Source: Sinorhizobium terangae
Lineage (GTDB): Bacteria; Pseudomonadota; Alphaproteobacteria; Rhizobiales; Rhizobiaceae
Direction of reading: 5' to 3'
Assembly: GCF_009601505.1 (NCBI RefSeq)
Contig: NZ_WITC01000120.1
Location: 1-64,000 of the forward strand
Length of the DNA: 64,000 nucleotides
Position numbers and translations under genes: made by a program. Each line of letters opens with the position of its first letter. Position 1 is the first letter of the stretch. Of the stretch, positions 27,355 to 36,006 are shown piece by piece. The notes beneath the pieces are model-generated. The model worked only from the letters and a program-made list of their open reading frames with translations. It was not told the DNA's origin and ran no database searches.

Positions 27355-27606
27355 CTACATCGGCACCTTCACCGTCACCTTCTTCGGCCGCCCACCGTTG
27401 CCCGGGATGAGCACCGTGATCACGCACTGGCCGTCGGATGTCGGCTGGGCGGAGAGCAACTCTCCACCCGTCTCGGCAACCACTTGCGCGGCGGCAGCGC
27501 TGCAATCGCCAGCCGCGCGGACAACAGCCGAAGGCACGTTGATGGCAGGCAGCGACATGCCCGCTAGGCCTGCGGCAAGCGCGGCTATGATCACTGGTGA
27601 AGACAT
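27355..27606 (-). CDS. feuN: Small periplasmic modulator FeuN
   Basis: An 83-aa secreted protein lying 41 bp upstream of feuP on the same strand. It has a hydrophobic N-terminal signal (IIAALAAGLAGMSLPA), a short mature domain with two cysteines (GDCSAAA and DGQCVITVL) that could form a disulfide, and a basic tail (PKKVTVKVPM). Size, position and secretion match FeuN of S. meliloti, which inhibits FeuQ from the periplasm and prevents runaway FeuP activation. The identification is by position and character, not alignment. The Shine-Dalgarno before the ATG is weak. Confidence 0.8.
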   Translation of the reverse strand: MSSPVIIAALAAGLAGMSLPAINVPSAVVRAAGDCSAAAAQVVAETGGELLSAQPTSDGQCVITVLIPGNGGRPKKVTVKVPM

Positions 27607-28222
27607 GAACGCACTTTCGACTTGGGAAGCATCATGGCGAAAATCATTAACTGATACAGGCTGAATGGCAAATGAATGTCGGATGCCGCACCTGCTCCGG
27701 CGTCACGGGAGAACGACCGTAGATTGCAGCGATTCCCCCGCTTGCAAAAGTTCGCACGACGTCAACGGCGTCGCACGCCACGGACAGTGGTTCATTAGAT
27801 CTTCGCGGGAGAATGCTCACGAACATCCGCCACAAGAACCGCGATCGCCCCTTCTGGAGGTCGGACCACCCACCCGGGGCTTTAATCCTTCCTGAATTCG
27901 CGATTCTTCCGAGCGGCTTGCGGCCGTTTTCTCAAGACTTGAGTCCGATCCTTCAGAGGTGAAGCGGCGATCTCCGAACGCGAATCCATGTCCTTGTTCA
28001 AGCATTTGAAAATGCGAACGTTTCCACCTGCGCCGCTGCCGGCTCCGAGAGCAGCGATTTCACCCGGCAACGAGTTCACGAACAAATTTGTGGATCAATC
28101 GAACATTAATCGATTTAAAGAATTTTCAATCGTTTAAATGATTTAAGCCACTGATTTACAAAGTATTTACGATGTGGAATGGTCCTCGCATCCTTCAACC
28201 ATCATGAACCCGGGAGAAACGG
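27607..28222. other. Intergenic region upstream of feuN
   Basis: About 615 bp. The feuN promoter should lie at the left end. The right end (about 28090-28160) is unusually AT-rich, with a tandem pattern of ATCGATTTAAA, ATCGTTTAAAT and GATTTAAG, and probably drives the 46-aa ORF at 28223. No convincing gene is seen; short ORFs here lack ribosome-binding sites. Confidence 0.4.
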
Positions 28223-28363
28223 ATGCAGACGCTCGCGAACAAACAGCCCGCACTACCGCAATCCAGGATTCCGCAATCCCTTCTCGATCGCTTCGAGAAC
28301 GAGTGGCGCGAGATGCGCACGGCTGGCGAGGCTGCACAGAAGCCCGTTCCGCCTGCAGAATGA
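28223..28363 (+). CDS. Small hypothetical protein, 46 aa
   Basis: A 46-codon ORF preceded by GGGAG at about 8 bases and by an AT-rich promoter-like stretch. The product begins MQTLANKQPALPQSRIPQSL and has an amphipathic, charged segment LLDRFENEWREMR before a Pro-rich tail. No cysteine and no membrane segment are present. I do not recognise a family. Confidence 0.42.
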   Translation: MQTLANKQPALPQSRIPQSLLDRFENEWREMRTAGEAAQKPVPPAE

Positions 28364-28501
28364 TGTTCCGGCACCGCTGAAAGAACGCGGTTCTACAGCG
28401 GTGCCACCCCACCAAAACGGCGTCGCAACTCTTGCTGATCGTCGATGACGCAGCCTTTGCGGCCTTTTTACCATTCCACAATTCCATGCTACTCTTCGGC
28501 C

Positions 28502-28837
28502 ATGCTGACCGAAGAGCTCGAAAGGCTGGCGCTCAGCCTGCCCGGAACGCAAGAGAATGCCCATTTCGGAACGCGGGATTTTCGCGTGGGCAAGCGGATT
28601 TTCATGTCCTTGCCGGAGGCAGGTCGCGCGGTCTTCAAATTCACCCCCGATCAACAGCGCATGTTGCTGGAAATGGAGCCCGGGTTTTGCGCCGCCGTGC
28701 CCGGCGGCTGGGGAGAGCGCGGCTGGACCTCGCTCTATTTCGCCGACGCCGACGAGGCGCTTGTCCGGCAGTCGATGGAAACCGCATGGCGCAACGTCGC
28801 GCCGAAAAGCCTCGTGAAGAAGAACGGCGGCGCTTGA
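28502..28837 (+). CDS. MmcQ/YjbR family protein
   Basis: A 111-aa protein of the YjbR/DUF419 fold (CyaY-like double-wing). The family pattern is recognisable: a first helix ending in LPGTQENAHFG, a central strand GKRIFMSLPEAGRAVFKF, and the C-terminal helix RQSMETAWRNVAPKSL. The start chosen at 28502 begins MLTEELERLALSLPG, the usual family start; the frame is open further upstream. The family is annotated as DNA-binding by fold, but its role is unclear. Confidence 0.85.
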   Translation: MLTEELERLALSLPGTQENAHFGTRDFRVGKRIFMSLPEAGRAVFKFTPDQQRMLLEMEPGFCAAVPGGWGERGWTSLYFADADEALVRQSMETAWRNVAPKSLVKKNGGA

Positions 28838-28874
28838 TCCTGGCCTCACCTTTCGGGCCGCTCCACTACGGTCG

Positions 28875-28963
28875 CTAAAGCACCTGGCGTTCAATCGGAC
28901 TCACGCGGTCTTTGCTTTTATGTCCTTGTCCAAAACCGATGCACACTTTTGGGCGACATGCAT
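28875..28963. repeat. Candidate rhizobial intergenic repeat (second family)
   Basis: The segment contains GCGTTCAATCGGACTCACGC followed by a palindrome with TGTCC..CAAAACC and TTTTGGGCGACA arms. I recognise this as a sequence seen repeatedly between genes in Sinorhizobium and Rhizobium genomes. Only one copy is in this window, so repetition cannot be shown here. It runs into the stop codon of the YcgN gene. Confidence 0.5.
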
Positions 28964-29430
28964 TAGCGGGCCGTTTCCAGTCCAACTTCCAGCGGCCAGG
29001 TAACCAGGTAGTCCTCATAATCCTCGACATCGATACCGTCCTCGGCGACCGTGCGCCCGCGCACGGATATGCCGGCCGCATGGACGGTTTCCGGGTCGCC
29101 GGAGACGAGAGGATGCCACCAGTAGAGGTCCCTCCCCTCGCCGATCAGCCTGTAAGCGCAGGTCGGCGGCAGCCATGAGATCTCATGAACCACCTTCGGC
29201 GTCAGTTGGATGCAATCAGGTACAGTCGCCTGCCTGTTGTCGTAATCCTTGCAGCGACAGCTTTCACCATCGAGCAGAGTACAGCGGATCGACGTCCAGG
29301 CGATCTCGCCCGTATCCCAGTCCTCGAGCTTGTTCAGGCAGCAAAGCCCACAGCCGTCGCAAAGGCTTTCCCACTCGGCATTGCTCATTTCTTCAAGGCT
29401 TTTGGTTTTCCAGAAAGGCATTTCGCCCAT
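28963..29430 (-). CDS. YcgN family cysteine-cluster protein (UPF0260)
   Basis: About 155 aa. The N-terminus [20 protein letters not shown] and the cysteine cluster [14 protein letters not shown] are diagnostic of UPF0260/YcgN. Further cysteines in [24 protein letters not shown] and PTCAYRL match the CxxC-rich Fe-S or zinc-binding pattern of the YkgJ-type superfamily. Function is unknown. I place the start at 29430 (MGEMPFW) by family length. It diverges from the penicillin-binding protein gene. Confidence 0.88.
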   Translation of the reverse strand: MGEMPFWKTKSLEEMSNAEWESLCDGCGLCCLNKLEDWDTGEIAWTSIRCTLLDGESCRCKDYDNRQATVPDCIQLTPKVVHEISWLPPTCAYRLIGEGRDLYWWHPLVSGDPETVHAAGISVRGRTVAEDGIDVEDYEDYLVTWPLEVGLETAR

Positions 29431-29582
29431 CATGTCACACTTTCGTCCGTTCCATGCCAACATGGAACATTCGCAGAAAATTGCCGGTTTTTTAAGGCCG
29501 GCAGCACGATATGCAAGTAGATTGGAAACTCGCCTCGTGCAAATATCATTATGGGCAAGCGAACCTTCGAGACGAGAACGCC

Positions 29583-31790
29583 GTGCAGGAACCGAAGAAA
29601 GAGGACAACCGGCCGAAGAGGCGACACATCTTTCTCAGAATCGATTCCTGGATCGACTCGACGGTGTGGAATGCCGGATTCCGGCTGGGCGAATGGTGGG
29701 AAGACACGACGATCTTCTTCCGGCGCTTTCGCGTACGCGGCTGGAAGAGGGCGGTTTTCGAACTGCTTGGCGAAGCGGCGACGTGGGGGACTGCGGGCTC
29801 GGTGCTGATGCTGGCTCTGGCCTTGCCGGCATTCGAGGAAACCAAGGGCAATTGGCGCGCCCAGAGCGACTTTGCGGTGACCTTCCTCGACCGTTACGGC
29901 AATGAGATCGGACACCGCGGCATCATCCATGAAGACTCGGCCCCAATCGACGAATTGCCGGACCATCTCATCAAGGCAGTGCTCGCCACCGAGGACCGGC
30001 GTTTCTTCGATCACTGGGGCATCGATTTTCTCGGCCTGGCACGCGCCATGACCGAGAATGCCCGGGCGGGCGGCGTGGTCCAGGGCGGGTCGACTCTCAC
30101 CCAACAGCTTGCCAAAAACCTGTTCCTGTCGAACGAACGCACGATCGAGCGCAAGATCAAGGAGGCCTTCCTCGCCGTCTGGCTGGAATGCAACCTGTCA
30201 AAGAAGGAAATCCTGCGCCTCTACCTTGATCGCGCCTATATGGGCGGCGGCACTTTTGGGGCGGCTGCGGCTTCGCAATTCTATTTCGGCAAGGCCATCA
30301 CCGACATCAATCTCGCCGAATCCGCCATGCTCGCCGGCCTTTTCAAGGCCCCGGCGCGCTATGCGCCGCACGTGAACCTGCCGGCCGCACGCGGCCGCGC
30401 CAACGAGGTTCTCACCAACATGGTTCAGGGCGGCCTGATGACTGAGGGCCAGGTGATTGCCGCCCGCCTCAATCCCGCGACCGTGGTCGACCGCGCCCAA
30501 GTCAAGGCGCCCGACTTCTTCCTCGACTGGGCCTTTGACGAAGTCCAGCGTGTCGCCGCCCCCTTCGCGCAGCACTCGCTGATCGTGCGCACGACGATCG
30601 ACATGGGCCTGCAACAAGCGGCCGAGGAGTCGGTCGAGTCAAGCCTCCGGCAGTATGGCGAAAGTTATGAGGTGAAGCAGGGCGCTCTGGTCATGGTGGA
30701 AAATGGCGGTGCCGTACGTGCTATGGTCGGCGGGCGCGACTATGGCGAAAGCCAGTTCAATCGGGCAACAAGGGCGCTGAGGCAGCCGGGCTCCTCTTTC
30801 AAGGTCTATACCTACGCCGCGGCGATGGAAAAGGGCATGACCCCGGAGACGGTGGTCGTCGATGCGCCGATCACCTGGCGCGGCTGGTCGCCGCAGAATT
30901 ACGCCCGCAAGTATGCCGGTCGGGTTACCTTGATGAACGCGCTGGCGAGATCGATCAATACCGTCCCTGTCCGTCTCGCCAAGGACAAGCTCGGCACCGA
31001 GATCATTGCCGCCACCGCAAAGAAGATGGGCGTCGAAACGCCCATCCGCACCGACAAAACCATGCCGCTCGGCACCTCCGAAGTGACCGTGCTCGACCAG
31101 GCGACGGCCTACGCCGTCTTTCCTGCGGGCGGCCTGCAGGCGCGGCGACATGGCATCAGCCAGATCCTCAACTACGACGGCGACATCCTTTACGATTTCG
31201 GCCGCGATGCGCCTCCGCCGCAACGGGTTCTAAGCGAGCAGGCGGTCTCGTCGATGAACCGCATTCTGACGCAGATTCCGGTGATTGGCACCGCGCGGCG
31301 CGCGGCCCTCGACAACGGCATCATCACCGGCGGCAAGACGGGCACTACGCAGGCCTATCGCGATGCCTGGTTTATCGGCTTCACCGGCGACTATACGACG
31401 GCTGTCTGGTTCGGCAATGACGACTATACATCGACGAACGAGATGACCGGTGGTTCGTTGCCGGCCATGACCTTCAAACGGCTGATGGATTATGCAGAGC
31501 AGGGCATCGAGCATCGCGCGATCCCCGGCATAGACAACCCGCTTCCCGGCGCCACCAAGAAGCCGGAGGCAGTGGCGGATGCAAAGCCCGATGAAAGTGC
31601 CCTTCCGCCGCTCGTTCGCCCGCGCTCTCTCTCTGCCGAGGTGACCAGGCTGCTGAAAGCGATCGGCGCAACGTTCGAAAAAGCCTCTCCGCTCAAAGCA
31701 CCCGAAAAGAACTCCGGCAGGGTCGCAGTGCTTGAGACGCCGACGACGAACTCCCCGGACCGCGTTACGACGAATGCCACAAACAATTGA
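29583..31790 (+). CDS. Class A penicillin-binding protein (transglycosylase/transpeptidase)
   Basis: A 735-aa bifunctional peptidoglycan synthase from a GTG start with GAGACGAG upstream. An ATG at 29511 would give 759 aa but has no Shine-Dalgarno. It has a basic cytoplasmic tail, one transmembrane helix near residues 78-95, and a GT51 domain with [28 protein letters not shown] and [17 protein letters not shown]. The transpeptidase carries SxxK in PGSSFK (about 404), SxN in [10 protein letters not shown] and KTGTT. The C-terminal tail is Pro/Lys-rich. It builds septal or side-wall peptidoglycan. Confidence 0.93.
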   Translation: MQEPKKEDNRPKRRHIFLRIDSWIDSTVWNAGFRLGEWWEDTTIFFRRFRVRGWKRAVFELLGEAATWGTAGSVLMLALALPAFEETKGNWRAQSDFAVTFLDRYGNEIGHRGIIHEDSAPIDELPDHLIKAVLATEDRRFFDHWGIDFLGLARAMTENARAGGVVQGGSTLTQQLAKNLFLSNERTIERKIKEAFLAVWLECNLSKKEILRLYLDRAYMGGGTFGAAAASQFYFGKAITDINLAESAMLAGLFKAPARYAPHVNLPAARGRANEVLTNMVQGGLMTEGQVIAARLNPATVVDRAQVKAPDFFLDWAFDEVQRVAAPFAQHSLIVRTTIDMGLQQAAEESVESSLRQYGESYEVKQGALVMVENGGAVRAMVGGRDYGESQFNRATRALRQPGSSFKVYTYAAAMEKGMTPETVVVDAPITWRGWSPQNYARKYAGRVTLMNALARSINTVPVRLAKDKLGTEIIAATAKKMGVETPIRTDKTMPLGTSEVTVLDQATAYAVFPAGGLQARRHGISQILNYDGDILYDFGRDAPPPQRVLSEQAVSSMNRILTQIPVIGTARRAALDNGIITGGKTGTTQAYRDAWFIGFTGDYTTAVWFGNDDYTSTNEMTGGSLPAMTFKRLMDYAEQGIEHRAIPGIDNPLPGATKKPEAVADAKPDESALPPLVRPRSLSAEVTRLLKAIGATFEKASPLKAPEKNSGRVAVLETPTTNSPDRVTTNATNN

Positions 31791-31886
31791 CTTTGTAGCC
31801 AAAAATCCGTTCCCTGACGAACGTAGCGATCACGCCGCGTGGCTTTCGCAAATTGCCAGGCAAACGAGATACGATAGAGCCGCTCC

Positions 31887-32474
31887 TTGTTTCGCATCCC
31901 CCTCCTCGTCGCTCTCGCTCTGATCGTCGCCTTTGGCGGCGGGATCACTTCGGCCGTCTGGGCGCTGAAGGCGACCGTCGGTTTCGGCTCAATCGCGATC
32001 GGCCCCTGGGTCGCGTTCCCCGAGGCACAGACGGCGGCGGCGGACCCCTACGCCAAGGCGCATCGCGCCCGCGCCGGCGAGTTGCTCTTTGGAGGCGCGG
32101 AAGGGCTGATTTTCACCGCGGCGACCGACGACAGCGGCGCCCGCCTTTCGGCTGCCTGCTCCTACGATATTTCGGGCATAACGCCGCCGGCCCGTTTCTG
32201 GACCCTCTATGCGACGACATCCGACGGCATGACCTTGCGGGCCGGACCGGACCTGCCGTCGGCGGTGAACTCCTGGACGGTGCTGCGCGCCGAAGACAGC
32301 AGTTTCGTCGTCCACGCCTCGCCTTTCGCTCAGCCGGAAAACTGGCTCGCCATCCGCCACGGCGGCAGCTTCAAGCTTGTCCTGACCCTGCTCGATACCC
32401 CGACTGCCGGCTCCTCGGGGTTGATCGATCTTGCGATGCCGAAAATCGTCAAGACGGGATGCGGAAATGCGTAG
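31887..32474 (+). CDS. DUF1214 domain protein, exported or membrane-anchored
   Basis: 195 aa from a TTG start. An N-terminal hydrophobic helix (LLVALALIVAFGGGITSAVWAL) is followed by a domain with FWTLYATTSDGMTLRAG and GGSFKLVLTLLDTP, which fits the DUF1214 family. DUF1214 is often fused behind DUF1254 in one polypeptide. Here the partner is the next gene, overlapping by 8 bp. Function is not established. Confidence 0.75.
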   Translation: MFRIPLLVALALIVAFGGGITSAVWALKATVGFGSIAIGPWVAFPEAQTAAADPYAKAHRARAGELLFGGAEGLIFTAATDDSGARLSAACSYDISGITPPARFWTLYATTSDGMTLRAGPDLPSAVNSWTVLRAEDSSFVVHASPFAQPENWLAIRHGGSFKLVLTLLDTPTAGSSGLIDLAMPKIVKTGCGNA

Positions 32475-33012
32475 CACGCTGTTCGCCATTCTCGTCGGCC
32501 TGTTTGGCGCGGCCCTGCTGCATATCATTATCGTGCTTGCCCTGCCGCAATTCACCGGCCGGGACGCCTATACGCGCGTGCTCGGCCTCCTCGAGATGGA
32601 CAGCTTCTTCCCGTTGACGGCCGAGCCGGGGGCAACCGGGCTCGACAACAGCGACCCCTATCTGCGAACCGCCGTCTGCAGCTTTTCGATCGCCGAGGCG
32701 CCGGCGCGCTTCATCGCCCGCGGCGCGGTGCCGTTCTGGTCGCTTTCCGTCTTCGACAGCAACTCGAACGAGGTGTTCAGCATGAACGACCACACGGCCG
32801 TCAACGGCAGTCTCGACCTGGTCGTCGCCACGCCTATCCAACTGGTCGAATTGCGCAAATCGCCCCCCGAAACGCTGGCTCAGTCCATCATGATCGAGAT
32901 GAAGGACGATGAGGGCTATGCGGTTCTGCGGGCTCTTGCCCCGCTCGACAGCTTCGAGGAACAGGTTCGCAATTTCCTGACGGAGTCGAGTTGCGAGCCC
33001 TTCCGGCGTTGA
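32467..33012 (+). CDS. DUF1254 domain protein, membrane-anchored
   Basis: 181 aa starting MRSTLFAILVGLFGAALLH, an N-terminal transmembrane helix. The rest contains LDNSDPYLRTAVCSFSI and AVPFWSLSVFDSNSNEVFS, recognisable as the DUF1254-type module. The ATG overlaps the end of the DUF1214 gene, so the two are translationally coupled. The domains appear split and in reversed order relative to the common DUF1254-DUF1214 fusion. Confidence 0.72.
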   Translation: MRSTLFAILVGLFGAALLHIIIVLALPQFTGRDAYTRVLGLLEMDSFFPLTAEPGATGLDNSDPYLRTAVCSFSIAEAPARFIARGAVPFWSLSVFDSNSNEVFSMNDHTAVNGSLDLVVATPIQLVELRKSPPETLAQSIMIEMKDDEGYAVLRALAPLDSFEEQVRNFLTESSCEPFRR

Positions 33013-33117
33013 CGCGATACGGCCGGCATTGTCGGTGCCTCGTTATCGCAGGCAAAACCCGAGTCCGACATCGACCGGGCATTCCGGATGGCATTATGCT
33101 CGAAGGTCGGTGGAGGC

Positions 33118-33136
33118 GCCCGGCATCCCGGGCTTT
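33118..33136 (+). terminator. Candidate terminator after the DUF1254 gene
   Basis: Stem GCCCGG-CATC-CCGGGC followed by TTT, about 105 bp after the stop. The U-tract is short, so confidence is low. Confidence 0.3.
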
Positions 33137-33202
33137 GAAGTGACGACTTAAGTCGCGCGGCCGCACCCGCGTGGGCGGCAGTGCCGCACGCTACAAATTA
33201 AA

Positions 33203-33373
33203 CTACTGCTTCTTGATCCGCCGTCCGGCTGGTGCGTTGGGCTGTGGCCCTCGGCCATCGAGACGCTCGTAGCGGATACCTGTAAACAACAGCACAGTGG
33301 CACTGCCCGATTTCACGGGCCGCCTTCGCGGCTTTTGAACCCTCCGGTCCTGCATTCTGATTACGTCTGCCAT
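33203..33373 (-). CDS. Small basic conserved-looking protein, 56 aa
   Basis: 56 codons from an ATG preceded by GGAGAC at 6 bases. The frame extends upstream to 33490, but the ribosome-binding site and the switch in composition favour 33373. The product starts MADVIRMQDRR and has a basic linker (VQKPRRRPVKSG), a hydrophobic core ATVLLFTGIRYERLD, and a basic C-terminus. The core resembles a short protein I have seen in many Rhizobiales. No function is known. Confidence 0.6.
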   Translation of the reverse strand: MADVIRMQDRRVQKPRRRPVKSGSATVLLFTGIRYERLDGRGPQPNAPAGRRIKKQ

Positions 33374-33584
33374 GCTCGTCTCCAGATTTCCATGAGACGG
33401 ATGAACTACCGTACCGATTTCACCCTGCCCGCCCTCGGGCTGACGCATTTTCCAAAGACCACATTCCCTGGACAGACGCGCCGTTCTCATTTGCTCCTTC
33501 TTCCGGTGACCCGGACGTTGTTTCGGTTCACATCAGATGCCGGACCGATGATAGCCGGTCCATCCTGATTGAGCCATAGCCTAG

Positions 33585-33599
33585 TTAACACTATCTTAA
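33585..33599. promoter_or_regulatory. Exact CtrA-type box TTAA-N7-TTAA
   Basis: TTAA-CACTATC-TTAA matches the CtrA consensus exactly and lies in an AT-rich gap 212 bp upstream of the 56-aa gene (minus strand). By base composition about 0.1 exact matches are expected in 64 kb. The regulated gene is uncertain. Confidence 0.4.
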
Positions 33600-33655
33600 T
33601 CTCATCGTGCTTCCCCCATTTTGGTGCGCTATCCCGGTGTCTTGAGTTGGAGCGC

Positions 33656-33940
33656 TCAGCGTCTCGCAAGCAGCCCGAAAAGGAACGCAACACCCGCGAC
33701 CGTCAACAGGCTCGATATCGGTTCGTCGCGAACGCGTTCACGGACGCGCTCCGTCATCAACTCCGCCTCCCCCTGCACGACGGCCCTTGCCCCGGTGCTG
33801 ATGGCTGAAACCGTCTCCGTTAGCCGAGCAATCTCCGTTCTGAGGTCAGCAATCTGCGCTTCCACTTCCGCCTGCGCGCTCGCAGTGCGTGCTTCAGCAT
33901 CCGCTTCCGCCGCGACGGCTGCCAGTTTCTTCTCCGCCAT
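33656..33940 (-). CDS. DUF883 (ElaB/YqjD-like) protein
   Basis: 94 aa. A long Ala/Glu-rich amphipathic helix or coiled coil spans residues 1-70, with VQGEAELMTERVRERVRDEP before a C-terminal membrane helix (SSLLTVAGVAFLFGLLARR). This is the ElaB/YqjD tail-anchored layout. In E. coli such proteins bind ribosomes at the inner membrane in stationary phase; whether this one does is unknown. Confidence 0.75.
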   Translation of the reverse strand: MAEKKLAAVAAEADAEARTASAQAEVEAQIADLRTEIARLTETVSAISTGARAVVQGEAELMTERVRERVRDEPISSLLTVAGVAFLFGLLARR

Positions 33941-34021
33941 TTCGTCGCTCCCTTATCTTCGCGCGATGTCAACGCACCCAGGCAGGATTGGTTCCCGCGA
34001 GGCGACGCAAATAGACCGACG

Positions 34022-34053
34022 AAAAAGGGCGGGCGGCAATTGCCGCCCGCCCT
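34022..34053 (-). terminator. Rho-independent terminator of the SH3 protein gene
   Basis: A 13-bp perfect palindromic stem GGGCGGGCGGCAA with its complement, followed on the minus strand by five T. It lies about 90 bp after the SH3 gene stop and insulates the DUF883 gene. Confidence 0.75.
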
Positions 34054-34139
34054 CTCGGTACCATCTGTAGCCGTTCTCACTACCTGCGTTTCGCACCCTG
34101 ATCTTCCAGCGGCCCGCCGGCGAAAGATCGCACGGCGCG

Positions 34140-34643
34140 TCAGTCGTTCTCACACGAGGCGTTGTCGAAACCACACACCGGAACCATGCGCATTTCATCG
34201 TCGCGCCGCCATTCACGCCGGTCCCGATCCTCTGCCCAGTCGGGACCACGGCGCCAGCGGTCACGGTCACGATAGAAGTCGCGGCCCCGGTAGTTGCGAT
34301 CCCAGTAACGATCGAACTGGAAGACGACCGTGGGAATGCCAAGCGGGCGGTAATATTCCGGCTCCAGATAAACCCTCCGGCTGCGGTAGGCAGCTTGCAC
34401 ATAGCGGCCGGCAACCCAACCGCGGCCACCATAGAAGGAAACATCACACCAGGGCAGGTCCGCCAGGCAGCCGTGGATTTCCACCGGTTCGCCGGCCGGG
34501 ATGACGGTCACGGCCGGATAGCGTGTGCTCGGCCCCGATCGCATGTTGACATTGGCGGTGGAAAAACCTTCCGCAGCATCGGCTACCGCCGGGACGAGCA
34601 GAAGCGCACAAACAATGGCTGCCCGAAAAAACGCATCTTTCAC
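34140..34643 (-). CDS. Secreted SH3-domain protein
   Basis: 167 aa. The signal peptide is at about 1-23 (FFRAAIVCALLLVPAVADA). A bacterial SH3b domain follows, from FSTANVNMRSGPSTRYPAV to GRGWVAGRYVQA, with two cysteines (HGCLADLPWCDV) likely disulfide-bonded in the periplasm. The C-terminal third is Arg/Asp/Tyr-rich and low in complexity. SH3b domains usually bind cell-wall peptides. A strong terminator follows. Confidence 0.85.
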   Translation of the reverse strand: MKDAFFRAAIVCALLLVPAVADAAEGFSTANVNMRSGPSTRYPAVTVIPAGEPVEIHGCLADLPWCDVSFYGGRGWVAGRYVQAAYRSRRVYLEPEYYRPLGIPTVVFQFDRYWDRNYRGRDFYRDRDRWRRGPDWAEDRDRREWRRDDEMRMVPVCGFDNASCEND

Positions 34644-34840
34644 AGATCTATCTCCATAGAGGGCCTACCTCCGGCCCCTTCGGCTGGCACCAGCGCTTCG
34701 CCGATTTGCGGATCACATAGAAGTGCATGTGGAGTTTTTATGGCTGAAAGCAGCCCGGGCGCCCGACTTCTGTGGATCAAGGAAAATTCCGCTTCGCCAC
34801 GACAGTGCCGCAAGCCTGAATAAAGCCCCAACGTCCATAG

Positions 34841-34855
34841 TTAATGCTACGCTAA
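34841..34855. promoter_or_regulatory. Near-match CtrA-type box upstream of the DUF2336 gene
   Basis: TTAA-TGCTACG-CTAA, one mismatch from TTAA-N7-TTAA, 82 bp before the GTG. Chance matches of this quality are expected. Confidence 0.25.
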
Positions 34856-34936
34856 CGTTTTAGATCTATTTTTGATGACGTGTGCCGTTCCGGGCCATCG
34901 CCGATGGCGGTCGTGTTTTGCGTGCAAGGATAAATT

Positions 34937-35983
34937 GTGACGAACCGGTTTCGTGAGTTGGAAAGGCCGCAAACGGGCCGACTGAAGGACGTCGTGCTGA
35001 TGGCGACCGTCACCGGCTTCGAGAGCCTTCGCGTCCCGCGCAAGTCGGATATGAAGCAGTTTGCCGAGCTGTTTGAACCGCTTTTCCTCGGATCAAGCGA
35101 CGAAGCCCGCCGGCAGGCGGCCGCCGCGCTTTCGCAATGTGCACAGGTGCCCGAACCCGTCGCCCTGCTGATCGGCAGCATGCCGATTTCCATCGCCGCC
35201 ACCTTTCTGACCCGATCGAAAGCAGTTTCCGATCGCGTGCTGGTTTCCATCATCCGTCGGCAGGGACCGGCCCATGCCAGCGCGATCGCGCACCGGGAAA
35301 ACCTTTCGCCCTCGGTCGTCGATGCGTTAGTCGAACACCACCAGTCCGTGTATCCCGGCGGGCAATCCGGCGTGAATCAGCCGGAGCCGAACGCCGTACG
35401 TCCATCGCCGTCAGCCGGGGGCAGCGCTTCCTCCGATCGCATCGCCCGCGAAGACAAGCTGCGCGAGGAAATCAAGGCATTGGTGCGGGCGGAGCCGCGA
35501 GAAGGCACGTCGCGAATTCGGCCGATCGACGAGTTGCACCAGGCGTTGCTCATGCGGTTTGCCCGCAGTGGCGAAGCGGTTCTCTTCGCTACGGCTCTCG
35601 CCGACGCATTGCGATCGAGTCGAGCGCTTGCGGAGCGGATCCTGCTCGACATTTCAGGCCGGCAACTCGCCGCAACCCTTTCTGCACTTGAGTTCCCAGC
35701 CGGCGAGACTAGACCTCTGCTCGAGGCGCTTTATCCGCACCTTTCCGAGAGGCTCGGCGGCGGCACTCGCGCCACCGCCCTGGTTGAGTCCGTTGCGAAG
35801 AAAGCGAGCGTCGAACGGGTAGAGGCCTGGCTGCGTGCGGATGGCCAGGGTGCCGCCGAGCCAGCCCGCTACGAAGCCCATTTCGCCGACAATCGTGGCG
35901 CCGACCCTCGCCAGCAAGAGGCCCGTCCAGCCGTCGCTCATCAGGGCACGACCCAGCCCATGCGAGGGTTCGGGCGGCGCTAA
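34937..35983 (+). CDS. DUF2336 domain protein
   Basis: 348 aa from a GTG preceded by AAGGA at 6 bases. The DUF2336 helical repeat region covers roughly residues 40-290, visible as repeated Leu/Ala-rich helices (for example AVSDRVLVSIIRRQGPAHAS and VVDALVEHH). A charged, Ser/Gly-rich linker lies in the middle and a disordered tail at the end. The family is alphaproteobacterial and its role is unknown. It converges with the DUF1491 gene. Confidence 0.78.
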   Translation: MTNRFRELERPQTGRLKDVVLMATVTGFESLRVPRKSDMKQFAELFEPLFLGSSDEARRQAAAALSQCAQVPEPVALLIGSMPISIAATFLTRSKAVSDRVLVSIIRRQGPAHASAIAHRENLSPSVVDALVEHHQSVYPGGQSGVNQPEPNAVRPSPSAGGSASSDRIAREDKLREEIKALVRAEPREGTSRIRPIDELHQALLMRFARSGEAVLFATALADALRSSRALAERILLDISGRQLAATLSALEFPAGETRPLLEALYPHLSERLGGGTRATALVESVAKKASVERVEAWLRADGQGAAEPARYEAHFADNRGADPRQQEARPAVAHQGTTQPMRGFGRR

Positions 35984-36006
35984 CCCTGACATCGCCCGCG
36001 CCTTGC

